A DNA stretch of 13,016 nucleotides from NCBI GenBank assembly GCA_905236265.1, contig CAJOOV010000097.1, positions 1 through 13,016 on the forward strand. Reading direction: 5' to 3'. Within the stretch, counting starts at the first letter, position 1. Every line of letters begins with the position of its first letter. This document shows positions 1 to 6,440 of the stretch, piece by piece. Made by a program: the position numbers and the translations under genes. The DNA is from an uncultured Oscillospiraceae bacterium (GTDB taxonomy: Bacteria; Bacillota; Clostridia; Oscillospirales; Oscillospiraceae). A model generated the notes under the pieces. It searched no databases. It was not told the DNA's origin and saw nothing but the letters and a program-made list of their open reading frames with translations.

Positions 1-33
1 CGCCAACTCCCTTGATTCATTATGCAGCATCAT
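1..33 (-). CDS. 5' end of an unidentified gene, cut by the window edge
   Basis: Only the first 11 codons are visible (MMLHNESRELA), so no function can be given. The start at 31-33 is chosen because a good ribosome binding site, GAGGTGA (complement of 39-45), sits 5 nt upstream, and an extended -10 promoter lies about 80 bp upstream. A GTG at 40-42 is an in-frame alternative. The same frame stays open back to about position 165 and reads protein-like (for example VVTVDISGL), so a start further upstream, such as the TTG at 106-108, cannot be excluded. That TTG has no ribosome binding site and would coincide with the predicted transcript start. It follows DUF624 in the same direction but probably has its own transcript. 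Confidence 0.4.
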   Translation of the reverse strand, partial: MMLHNESRELA

Positions 34-111
34 GGCGCTCACCTCTACCTGTGTTAAACCACTGATGTCAACTGTTACTACTGCGTACTTTTTTGATGAT
101 TGCCACAAACT

Positions 112-120
112 ATTATAGCA
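112..120 (-). promoter_or_regulatory. Extended -10 promoter for the left-edge gene
   Basis: On the minus strand this reads TGCTATAAT, a perfect extended -10 element (TGnTATAAT). No good -35 box is seen 16-18 bp upstream, which is tolerated for extended -10 promoters. Transcription would start near 105 and run into the gene at 1-33. Confidence 0.4.
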
Positions 121-157
121 TATGTTTTGACCACTTTCCCCGTAAAAATCCTGAATT

Positions 158-177
158 ATTCACGGATATCAGTGAAT
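158..177. terminator. Weak hairpin at the end of the DUF624 gene
   Basis: ATTCAC (158-163) and GTGAAT (172-177) form a 6-bp stem with an 8-nt loop that includes the DUF624 stop codon (169-171). In the minus direction a run of five T follows only after about 10 nt, so any termination of the sugar operon here would be weak. In the plus direction T residues follow at once, but no plus-strand gene reads into it. Confidence 0.25.
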
Positions 178-768
178 TTTTTCAAAAACCCCGTTTATCA
201 GCAGTACACACACATAGCAGGGCAGAGACAGCCCCAGAAGCAGCATCATGGGCGCAAAAATCCGGACGTACTGGAGGGCGGCCATCCAGATGCCTACCAT
301 AACCACAACCATGGCCAATGTTCTGGGAAAGTAACCGATCATCAGCAGCGCCGCATTTTTCAGTGTACCCGGCAGAGTGTTTTCATACCTGGCCAGAAGA
401 GGGAACGCATATAATGCCACGGCAAGGAGTATCACAGCAAGTGCGCCCACACCGGGGATCAGAATGGGCAGATAGAGCTGCACAATCCTGTAGTCCACAT
501 AGAGAAGCCCGGCAGCAATCAGGAAAATGATTCCCAGAAGGGAGCCCTTTTTCAGATTTGACCCAAAGGATTGCAGGAAGGGTTTCAGGATGTATGTCTC
601 CTCCCCCCGCACCATTCGTATCATCCGGTCATACAGCGCTGTGAATGCAGCCCCGGCAGTGAGCACAGGAACGCTGCACAGAACGGTCAGCAGATTCAGC
701 AGCAGCAGGTCTGCCACTACGCTCATGGCCCGCATCAACGGTTGATCCATATCAAATAATCGTTTCAT
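169..768 (-). CDS. DUF624 (YesL-like) membrane protein
   Basis: A 199-residue integral membrane protein of the DUF624/YesL family. The family has no proven biochemical role; its members are typically found in or next to CUT1-type sugar ABC operons, exactly as here. The family-like N-terminus is visible: a short lead with D8-P10, then the long hydrophobic stretch 20-42 containing the pattern LLLLNLLTVLCSVPVLTAGA. About five membrane segments can be drawn (near 20-42, 75-93, 101-125, 148-166, 170-192). The ATG at 766-768 has an AGAGAGG about 14 nt upstream, which is a long spacing but the best available. It lies 87 bp after the MalG-type permease and is probably the last gene of the operon. A role in assembling or regulating the transporter is inference from location only. 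Confidence 0.85.
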   Translation of the reverse strand: MKRLFDMDQPLMRAMSVVADLLLLNLLTVLCSVPVLTAGAAFTALYDRMIRMVRGEETYILKPFLQSFGSNLKKGSLLGIIFLIAAGLLYVDYRIVQLYLPILIPGVGALAVILLAVALYAFPLLARYENTLPGTLKNAALLMIGYFPRTLAMVVVMVGIWMAALQYVRIFAPMMLLLGLSLPCYVCVLLINGVFEKIH

Positions 769-810
769 GCTTTTTTCAGCGACCTCTCTTGATCAGGGTA
801 GCCCGGAACA

Positions 811-841
811 GAATCCCCGCCCCCATCAGGGGCGGGGATTC
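811..841. repeat. Perfect 13-bp G+C-rich hairpin between permease and DUF624 genes
   Basis: GAATCCCCGCCCC (811-823) is the exact reverse complement of 829-841, with a 5-nt loop (CATCA). It lies 14 bp beyond the stop codon of the MalG-type permease. No T run follows in either direction, so it is not a classical intrinsic terminator. A 3' end-protecting or processing stem that lowers DUF624 expression is more likely. Confidence 0.7.
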
Positions 842-855
842 CAAAACAGACGTTA

Positions 856-1719
856 TTATCCTTTGACAGCGCCGGAGGTGACACCTTCCACAATGTATCT
901 CTGCAGGAAGACGTAGAGAATCAGAATGGGCAGCATGGCCAGCAGCAGTGCTGCCATGACCAGACCGATGTCGGTGGAGTATGTACCATAGAAGGCCTGG
1001 GTTGCAATGGGGATGGTATACAGCTCCTTCTTGGTCAGCACCAGACTGGGCAGCAGATAGTCGTTCCAGAAGGCCATGGCGTTGATGATCGCCACCGTAG
1101 CGATGGTGGGCTTCAACAGCGGGAAGACAATCTTCCAATAGGTCTGCCAGCGGGAGCAGCCGTCGATGGTGGCGGCTTCCTCCAATTCCAGCGGTATGTT
1201 GGTCTTAATCGCCCCGTGGAACATGAACATGGCCATGGACACGGAGAAGCCCACATGCATCAGAATCAGGGTCAGCCGGTGGTTCAGCACCCCCAGCGTG
1301 CCGCCGTAGACGGACACCAGCGGCACCATCAGCACCTGAAAGGGGATGACCATTGAGGCGATCATCAGCGAGAACATCAGTGTGCAGAACTTCCAACTGG
1401 CGTTGCGCACAATCACAAAGGCCGCCATAGACGAGACAATGATGGTGAGCACCGTTGCGCTGACCGTGATAATCATGGAGTTTTTGAACACGGTCACGAA
1501 GTTCATTTTCTTCATCGCTTCCGGGAAGTTCTTGGTGGTGAAGCCATGGGAACCTATCAGCGCCAGGGGGTTGGATGTAATATCGCCCTTGGTCTTAAAT
1601 ACGTTAATGACCACCAAGATAAAGGGAAAGATAAAGCAGATAAACAGCAGAAGCAGGATAACCCACATGCAGATGTGGAAGATCTTCTTTTGGCGCATTG
1701 CCTTTTCGTTCTCGGTCAT
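856..1719 (-). CDS. Sugar ABC transporter permease, MalG type
   Basis: A 287-residue inner-membrane permease of the CUT1 (MalG) family that with its MalF-type partner forms the sugar channel. After a charged start, membrane helix 1 spans about 16-40, followed by a short external loop and five further helices. The EAA loop that docks to the ATPase is clear: E181-A182-A183-x3-G187, continuing to P200 (EEAATIDG ... IVFPLLKP). The protein ends with the VTSGAVKG tail common in this family. The ATG at 1717-1719 overlaps the TAA stop of the upstream permease by one base (TAATG), and GGGGAGG lies just upstream, indicating translational coupling. No ATPase gene is present; the partner is probably a shared MsmX-type ATPase elsewhere. 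The sugar cannot be read from the permease, though an oligosaccharide is likely given the adjacent glucosidase. Confidence 0.95.
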   Translation of the reverse strand: MTENEKAMRQKKIFHICMWVILLLLFICFIFPFILVVINVFKTKGDITSNPLALIGSHGFTTKNFPEAMKKMNFVTVFKNSMIITVSATVLTIIVSSMAAFVIVRNASWKFCTLMFSLMIASMVIPFQVLMVPLVSVYGGTLGVLNHRLTLILMHVGFSVSMAMFMFHGAIKTNIPLELEEAATIDGCSRWQTYWKIVFPLLKPTIATVAIINAMAFWNDYLLPSLVLTKKELYTIPIATQAFYGTYSTDIGLVMAALLLAMLPILILYVFLQRYIVEGVTSGAVKG

Positions 1720-2597
1720 TATGCTTCCACCTCCCCTTTCTTTCCGATCATAACCTGTGTTACACCCACCACAGCGCAGACCAGGAAGAGGATCAGCGCC
1801 TCAGCCTGACCTAAGCCGTAGTTCTTGTAGGTGAATGCCTGATTGTACACATGCATTGCCGCCAGCACAGAGGAGTTGAAGGGCTCGCCCTTGGTCAAAG
1901 ACAGGTTTACGTCATAGACCACGAAGCAGCGGGTGATGCTCAGGAAGATGCACTGCACAAAGGAGGAGCGCATCAGAGGAATGGTCACGTTGACCATGGT
2001 CTGAGAGGAAGTGCAGCCGTCGATCATGGCAGCCTCCCGCACATCCTTGGGCACGCTCATAAAGCCGGCCACATAGATCAGCATCATGTAGCCTGCGTAC
2101 TGCCACACAGACACCAGAATCAGGCAGAAAATGGCGCCGTTGGGGGTGGACAGCAGGGAAGGGGCGGTACCGCCGGAGATTGCGTTGGCAATGGCCACAA
2201 AAGCGCGGTTGAACACGAACTTCCAAACGTAGCCCAGAACAATGCCGCCAATCAGGTTCGGGACAAAGAATCCGGCACGGAAAAAGTTCTGACCCTTGAC
2301 GCCGGTGGTGACAAGGAAGGCCAGCGCAAAGGCCACAATGTTGATGAGAATCACCGCAAAGACGGAATAGATCACCGTGCGCCCCATGGCCTGCCAGTAT
2401 GCGGCATCCTTCATGGCCGCCGCAAAGTTTTCGCCGCCCACAAAGGGCTTGGTTAAGCTGATACCGTCCCAGCTTGTCATCGTCAGGTATAGACCATACA
2501 GGAACGGAATAATGACGACACCGAAGAACAGGATGGTTCCCGGTCCGGCAAACATCAGATATTGCTGAATTTTGTAGGATAGCTTTTTTTCATTCAT
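1719..2597 (-). CDS. Sugar ABC transporter permease, MalF type
   Basis: A 292-residue CUT1 permease of the MalF/UgpA type. Six membrane segments are visible, the first at about 12-38 (LMFAGPGTILFFGVVIIPF). The EAA loop is R187-E188-A189-A190-x3-G194, continuing to P207. I chose the ATG at 2595-2597 (MNEKKLSYK) rather than the longer frame to 2639: the extra 14 residues overlap the T-rich tail of a predicted terminator, and permeases of this family normally begin shortly before helix 1. The ribosome binding site (GGATG) is weak. It shares the TAATG overlap with the downstream permease gene and is separated from the binding-protein gene by two hairpins. It acts in the cytoplasmic membrane as half of the translocation pore. 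Confidence 0.93.
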   Translation of the reverse strand: MNEKKLSYKIQQYLMFAGPGTILFFGVVIIPFLYGLYLTMTSWDGISLTKPFVGGENFAAAMKDAAYWQAMGRTVIYSVFAVILINIVAFALAFLVTTGVKGQNFFRAGFFVPNLIGGIVLGYVWKFVFNRAFVAIANAISGGTAPSLLSTPNGAIFCLILVSVWQYAGYMMLIYVAGFMSVPKDVREAAMIDGCTSSQTMVNVTIPLMRSSFVQCIFLSITRCFVVYDVNLSLTKGEPFNSSVLAAMHVYNQAFTYKNYGLGQAEALILFLVCAVVGVTQVMIGKKGEVEA

Positions 2598-2630
2598 AAA
2601 ACATCCATTCCATTCTGCCGCTTTGCTGTA

Positions 2631-2674
2631 AAAAATCAAAAGGGCGCATCCAAGCGACCTGTGTGCGTCCCTTT
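2631..2674 (-). terminator. Intergenic terminator/attenuator between binding protein and permease genes
   Basis: On the minus strand AAAGGGACGCA (2674-2664) pairs with TGCGCCCTTT (2648-2639), giving a 10-bp stem with one bulged A and a 15-nt loop. The tail TTGATTTTTT follows at once. The imperfect stem and the interrupted T run fit a leaky terminator: most transcripts would end after the binding-protein gene, and some would read on into the permease genes. High binding-protein to permease ratios are usual for CUT1 systems. Confidence 0.6.
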
Positions 2675-2683
2675 GAGCAGACA

Positions 2684-2717
2684 GGCTCAGGTATCAGGGG
2701 TATCGGATACCTGAGCC
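2684..2717. repeat. 12-bp inverted repeat just after the binding-protein gene
   Basis: GGCTCAGGTATC (2684-2695) is the exact reverse complement of 2706-2717, with a 10-nt loop. It begins 11 bp beyond the stop codon of the solute-binding protein gene. No T run follows, so alone it is more likely a 3' RNA-stabilising stem acting together with the terminator-like stem at 2631-2674. Confidence 0.65.
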
Positions 2718-2728
2718 AAAGGGGTTGC

Positions 2729-4042
2729 TTAGTGAGCGCCGACCTCGGCAGTTGCCCAGTAGGCAGTCACTTCATCAGCGAACTGCTCACGGGTGCTCTC
2801 GCCAGCCAGATACTTCTGGAACGCAGCGCCGGTGATGGAATAGTGGTCATCGGGCAGATAGTTGTAGTTGCCAACCAGAGCGCCCTTGTCGGAATAGGCC
2901 TTGACAGAAGCGCTCAGAGGATCGGAAACGGGGAGGGTGATGTTGGAGAATGCGGGAACCAGAGCGCACTGGTTGACCACAAAGTCCTGACCTTCCTCAT
3001 CATAGACCAGCCAGTTCAGGAAGTCCTTGGCGGCCTGAACCTGCTCGGCAGAGGTGTTGTCGGAGGAGTCGATGAAGAAGTACTTGGAGCCGCCGCCCAC
3101 CATCTTCTCGTTGGTGCCGTCGTTGGAGTCATTGGGAACAGGCATCATGCCCATGTTCTCGGAGTAGTCATAGGCGTTAATCACGGACCAGTCCCAGTTG
3201 CCGCCGAACATGAAGGCCAGCTCGCCCTCAGCCAGCTTCTGCTCGGTGACTTCGCGCTCAGCAGAGATGGCTGCATCCTTGGCATAGTTGTTGTTCTTCA
3301 GCACATCGAATGTATCCATCATGGCGTTGAATTTGGCGTCTTCGATCAGCTTGATGGAGCCGTCCTTGATGCCGGCAATGAAGGCATCGGGGTCAGCCTG
3401 CTGCTCATAGACCTCAGCCAGATAGTGAGCGCCCAGGGACCAGTCTTCCTTCATGACACCGGTGGGAGCAGCCATGCCGCCTGCGATCAGCTGGTCAATC
3501 AGGCTCTGGAAGTCCTCAGTGGTCTTGATGGCAGTGGGATCAAAGTCAGCGCCGGTGATGTTCTTGATGGCGTCGGCGTTGTAGATGATGCCGCGGGCCT
3601 CGACGCAGACGGGGAAGCCATAGACCTTGCCGTCAATGCTGATGGCCTGAGTGGTGTCCTTCACCCAGTCCTGATCGCTCAGATCCACTGCGTGATCGGC
3701 AGCCAGCGCATAAACATCCTTTGCATCGACCATGGAGATGGTGTAGGGCTCATTGGAGGCATAGCGGGTGGACAGGTGGGCTGCTACGGTGTCGCTGGAG
3801 TAGTAGACCTCCACGTCTACGCCTTTTTCCAGGCTGTACCTCTCAGCCATTTCTTCCATCTGGCTCTGAATCTCCATCTTGGAGTTGAAGATGGTGATAG
3901 CGACCTTGTCGCCGGAAGCAGCAGGTGCGCCTCCTTCGCTGCCGCCGGAACTGCCGGCGTCGCCGGAGCTGCTGCCGCCGCAGGCGGCCAGGGTCAGGAT
4001 CATGGCAAGCGCCATGACCAGTGCTAATACGCGTCTTTTCAT
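2729..4042 (-). CDS. Extracellular sugar-binding lipoprotein of an ABC transporter
   Basis: A 437-residue CUT1-type solute-binding protein (SBP_bac_1 fold), the receptor that delivers sugar to the MalF/MalG-type permeases. The signal peptide is lipoprotein-type: KRR at 2-4, a hydrophobic core, and the lipobox L18-A19-A20-C21, so the mature protein would be anchored by lipid on Cys21. A Gly/Ser-rich linker (about 22-45) precedes the globular domain. Family-like patterns include WDWSVINAYD around the middle and GGGSKYFFI and FLNWLVYDEEGQ in the C-terminal half. The start at 4040-4042 is chosen because AGAGAGGA lies about 8 nt upstream and the signal peptide begins there; the frame extends 38 codons further but without signal features. 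First gene of the operon, behind a long leader. The ligand is not predictable; an alpha-glucan oligosaccharide is suggested by the divergent GH13 gene. Confidence 0.95.
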   Translation of the reverse strand: MKRRVLALVMALAMILTLAACGGSSSGDAGSSGGSEGGAPAASGDKVAITIFNSKMEIQSQMEEMAERYSLEKGVDVEVYYSSDTVAAHLSTRYASNEPYTISMVDAKDVYALAADHAVDLSDQDWVKDTTQAISIDGKVYGFPVCVEARGIIYNADAIKNITGADFDPTAIKTTEDFQSLIDQLIAGGMAAPTGVMKEDWSLGAHYLAEVYEQQADPDAFIAGIKDGSIKLIEDAKFNAMMDTFDVLKNNNYAKDAAISAEREVTEQKLAEGELAFMFGGNWDWSVINAYDYSENMGMMPVPNDSNDGTNEKMVGGGSKYFFIDSSDNTSAEQVQAAKDFLNWLVYDEEGQDFVVNQCALVPAFSNITLPVSDPLSASVKAYSDKGALVGNYNYLPDDHYSITGAAFQKYLAGESTREQFADEVTAYWATAEVGAH

Positions 4043-4385
4043 ATTTTGTTCCTCTCTTTTTTGATTTATTTTTACTTGTCTGGTCTGTGAACCGAACAAA
4101 TAAATCCAGTGTATCTGCGCCCTGCGCAGAGGTTCACCGGCTGATTTGCATGACACATCTCAGCCGCGAAGAAAAGGACGCAATGGTCGGAGACAGGTCT
4201 GTCGGCAGCCATATCGCCCTTCACCGAAACGCATCCCGCATCCGTTCGGCCACAGCGATATCAATACCAGTTCCTCCGCCATCCACTCTGGGAATGGGCA
4301 GCGGATGGTCAGAAGAGCCTTTACCAGATGCGGCGGCGCTGACTGCCTGCTGCATCCGAGTCTACATTTTCTCTTTATTGAACTG
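4043..4385 (-). other. Long 5' leader of the sugar operon with two small ORFs
   Basis: The promoter at 4392-4420 should start transcripts near 4385, leaving about 340 nt before the binding-protein start. In it are two short tandem reading frames on the minus strand. The first (4221-4355) has 44 codons, a weak ribosome binding site and a protein-like C-terminus (GTGIDIAVAERMRDAFR). The second (4072-4212) has 46 codons and starts 8 nt after the stop of the first, with AAGGG in front. Neither is recognised. They may be leader peptides, remains of an inactivated gene, or chance. The stem-loop at 4087-4137 lies within the second frame. Confidence 0.3.
4087..4137 (-). repeat. Stem-loop in the sugar operon leader
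   Basis: A perfect 7-bp hairpin, TCTGCGC (4114-4120) against GCGCAGA (4124-4130) with a 3-nt loop, sits directly beside GGTTCAC (4131-4137), which can pair with GTGAACC (4087-4093). The two stems could stack on each other about 45-95 nt before the binding-protein start codon. No T run follows. It may be a structured leader element or a protein binding site; no known riboswitch class was recognised. Confidence 0.4.
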
Positions 4386-4391
4386 GCCTTT

Positions 4392-4420
4392 ATTATATTG
4401 AAGCAATTAAAAAAAGTCAA
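4392..4420 (-). promoter_or_regulatory. Sigma-A promoter of the sugar ABC operon
   Basis: On the minus strand the -35 box is TTGACT (4420-4415, five of six matches) and the -10 box is TATAAT (4397-4392, perfect), with the ideal 17-bp spacer. It drives the operon binding protein - permease - permease - DUF624. The spacer contains the short inverted repeat ATTG-N3-CAAT (4397-4407). Confidence 0.8.
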
Positions 4421-4428
4421 TACAGTTT

Positions 4429-4444
4429 CCACATCTGTCAGTGG
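4429..4444. promoter_or_regulatory. Possible operator between the divergent promoters
   Basis: CCAC (4429-4432) and GTGG (4441-4444) form a short inverted repeat with an 8-bp spacer, touching the presumed -35 region of the plus-strand promoter and lying 9 bp upstream of the minus-strand -35. A shared regulator binding here could control both transcripts. The arms are short, no regulator gene is in the window, and no CcpA (cre) consensus was found, so this is only a candidate. Confidence 0.2.
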
Positions 4445-4470
4445 CATTGTCCGGCGTGCCATGCTATAAT
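4441..4470 (+). promoter_or_regulatory. Promoter of the GH13 glucosidase gene (extended -10)
   Basis: TATAAT at 4465-4470 is perfect and is preceded by TGC (4462-4464), making a full extended -10 element. A moderate -35, GTGGCA (4441-4446, four of six), lies 18 bp upstream. Transcription would begin near 4477, giving a leader of about 125 nt before the start codon. It is back-to-back with the sugar operon promoter, with 20 bp between the two -35 boxes. Confidence 0.7.
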
Positions 4471-4600
4471 ACCTGCATGGCGGGGTTTCGTGTGGCAGCC
4501 CATCCCCAGGCCGCCCCCGGGAAAGCTCCCCTTTGCTGGAGGAACTGCCTGTTTTCTCCCGTGTCACCCGCCGACGGTTACAGAAAGGAGTTGCCTGATT

Positions 4601-6151
4601 ATGGCTGCAAGCTGGCTGAACGATGCTGTATTTTATGAGATCTATCCCCAATCCTTCTATGACACCAACGGTGACGGCATCGGCGACTTCAATGGAATCA
4701 TTGAGAAACTGGACTACATCAAAAGTCTGGGCTGCAATGCCCTATGGATCAACCCCTGCTTTGACTCCCCCTTCAAGGATGCCGGTTATGATGTGAGAGA
4801 CTATAAAAAAGCGGCTCCCCGTTATGGCTCGAACCATGATCTGTACCGTCTCTTTGGTGAGGCGCACAGGCGGGGGATGCGTGTGCTGCTGGATCTGGTT
4901 CCCGGTCACACCTCGGAAGAGCATCCCTGGTTTCTGGAGAGCAAAAAGGCGGAACCCAACGAGTACAGCAATCGCTATATCTGGTCCCATTTCTGCTTTC
5001 AGGGCTGCAACGGGCTGAACTATGTAGCCGGAGAAAGCCAGAGGGACGGCGTGTATGTTCTGAACTTCTTCAAGTGCCAGCCTGCGCTGAACTATGGCTT
5101 TCTCCATCCGACAGAGGACTGGCAGCTGCCCATGGATCACCCCGACGCACTGGCCACACGGGAGGCCATGAAGGATGTGATGCGGTTCTGGCTGGATCAC
5201 GGCTGCGACGGGTTCCGGGTGGATATGGCAGCTTCTCTGGTCAAATTCGACGACGAGCAGAAATCCGGAACCAGCGCCATCTGGCGGGATGTGCGCGCCA
5301 TGCTGGATAAAGAGTATCCTGAGGCAGCCATGGTTGCGGAATGGAGCGAGCCAAGGCTTGCCCTGAACTGTGGGTTTGATATGTGCTTCTGTCTGAACGA
5401 CCCCCACACCGGGTATTCTGCACTGATGCGGGACTATGACCGCAGACAGCCTGAAAAGCCTGACAACAGCTATTTCAGGAAAGACGGAGAGGGGGACATC
5501 AACCGCTTTCTGCGTCCCTATATGGCGGAATATGAGGCAACCAGGCACATGGGACGGATTTCTCTGATTACCTGCAACCATGACACGGTACGTCCCTCCT
5601 GGAATCTGGACACCCGGGAGCTGAAGCTGGCCTACGCCTTCCTGTTCACCATGCCCGGCGTTCCCTTCCTGTACTACGGTGATGAGATCGGTATGCGTTA
5701 TTTGGACCTGCCTACCAAGGAAGGCGGTTACTTCCGAACCGGCTCCCGGACGCCGATGCAGTGGAGCAGTGGGAAAAACCTCGGTTTCTCCACCGGCTGT
5801 CAGGATGCCCTTTATCTTCCGGTGGACAGCGGGGCTGACGCACCCACGGTGGCGGCGCAGGAAGAAGACCCGGATTCGCTGCTGCACACCGTGCGGGAAT
5901 TGCTGGCGCTGCGTCACGCTCAGGCGGATTTGAAGGACAACGCAAATCTGGAAATTGTCCATGCAGAGAAGGGAGATGCCTTTGTTTATCGCCGGGGCAG
6001 CCTGCTGCTGGCGGTGAACCCCTCCGGACGGGAAGCATCTGCGCCGGTGGATGCTTCCGGGAAGTCGATGCTGTACGCCATCGGCGGGGGTATGCCGGCA
6101 GAAAACAGAGTGGTTTTGAAACCGCAATCCTTCGTCATTTGGAAAGGCTGA
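4601..6151 (+). CDS. GH13 alpha-glucosidase / alpha-amylase family enzyme, cytoplasmic
   Basis: A 516-residue glycoside hydrolase of family 13, probably cleaving alpha-glucosidic bonds of imported oligosaccharides. The N-terminus (VFYEIYPQSF, then DTNGDGIGDF, a calcium-site-like loop) is typical of oligo-1,6-glucosidase and trehalose-synthase-like members. The four conserved regions are present: region I D98-LVPG-H103; region II GFRVDMA with nucleophile D208; region III AEWSEP with acid/base E247; region IV N326-H327-D328. No signal peptide is seen, so the enzyme acts in the cytoplasm. The ATG at 4601 is preferred because AAAGGAG ends 10 nt upstream and homologues begin at this point; the frame could extend to 4490. 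It is divergent from the sugar ABC operon, which implies a shared substrate. Region I has Gly where Asn is usual, so the exact specificity (alpha-1,4, alpha-1,6, or a phosphorylase/transferase variant) is open. Confidence 0.92.
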   Translation: MAASWLNDAVFYEIYPQSFYDTNGDGIGDFNGIIEKLDYIKSLGCNALWINPCFDSPFKDAGYDVRDYKKAAPRYGSNHDLYRLFGEAHRRGMRVLLDLVPGHTSEEHPWFLESKKAEPNEYSNRYIWSHFCFQGCNGLNYVAGESQRDGVYVLNFFKCQPALNYGFLHPTEDWQLPMDHPDALATREAMKDVMRFWLDHGCDGFRVDMAASLVKFDDEQKSGTSAIWRDVRAMLDKEYPEAAMVAEWSEPRLALNCGFDMCFCLNDPHTGYSALMRDYDRRQPEKPDNSYFRKDGEGDINRFLRPYMAEYEATRHMGRISLITCNHDTVRPSWNLDTRELKLAYAFLFTMPGVPFLYYGDEIGMRYLDLPTKEGGYFRTGSRTPMQWSSGKNLGFSTGCQDALYLPVDSGADAPTVAAQEEDPDSLLHTVRELLALRHAQADLKDNANLEIVHAEKGDAFVYRRGSLLLAVNPSGREASAPVDASGKSMLYAIGGGMPAENRVVLKPQSFVIWKG

Positions 6152-6167
6152 GCACATAGTATTTAGC

Positions 6168-6216
6168 GAAAAACCTCTGCGACGGTTTCTTTCGTACACC
6201 GCTGCAGAGGTTTCTT
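6168..6216. terminator. Bidirectional terminator between the GH13 gene and mgtE
   Basis: AAACCTCTGC (6171-6180) is the reverse complement of 6204-6213, a perfect 10-bp stem with a 23-nt loop, which may itself fold through CGGT/ACCG. In the plus direction it is followed by TTTCTTCTGT; in the minus direction by TTTTTCGC. It lies 20 bp after the GH13 stop codon and can serve both this gene and the convergent mgtE gene. Confidence 0.75.
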
Positions 6217-6440
6217 CTGTGTTGCCACAGGGCCTGATTTTCTGCGCTGAAACGATCTCCCACAAACGCCGGAGGTGCCTTCGTGTTTACTGAGAAGGGC
6301 AGGGGATGTCATGGGGTGCTGACGCAAAGCTTCTAAAACGAATCGTCCAGCATCTCGCCATATGCTTTCTTGCGTTCTTCATCAAAGGCCGTTTAAGGCC
6401 GAAAGTCCAATCACAGTCAGGAAGACGATCTTTTTCCCAT
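6214..6440. other. Intergenic stretch with a protein-like fragment behind mgtE
   Basis: About 225 bp without a recognised gene. On the minus strand, 6333-6392 reads TAFDEERKKAYGEMLDDSF and then a stop, which looks like the C-terminus of a protein, but a stop codon (6393-6395) precedes it in frame. Just upstream, in another frame, GKKIVFLTVIGLSALNG is also protein-like. Together they could be the remains of a small gene broken by frameshift; chance is not excluded. Confidence 0.25.

Noticed and set aside
2663..4027. Long plus-strand frame of 454 codons opposite the binding-protein gene
   Set aside because: It is antisense to a clear lipoprotein gene and its Gly/Val/Asp-rich translation matches no family; it is a by-product of codon bias.
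4385..4480. CcpA (cre) site in the divergent promoter region
   Set aside because: I looked for the TGNAANCGNTNNCA-type palindrome on both strands and found none.
4477..4638. Plus-strand frame starting with ATG exactly at the predicted transcript start of the GH13 gene
   Set aside because: It would be a leaderless small ORF overlapping the GH13 start in another frame; the translation has no recognisable features and there is no support beyond position.
4160..4651. Minus-strand frame of 163 codons spanning the divergent promoter region
   Set aside because: It covers both promoters and the GH13 start, and its translation is rich in Cys and Arg without domain features.
4742..6265. Minus-strand frame of 507 codons opposite the GH13 gene
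   Set aside because: Antisense to a gene with all four GH13 regions; it would also have to cross the predicted terminator at 6171-6213.
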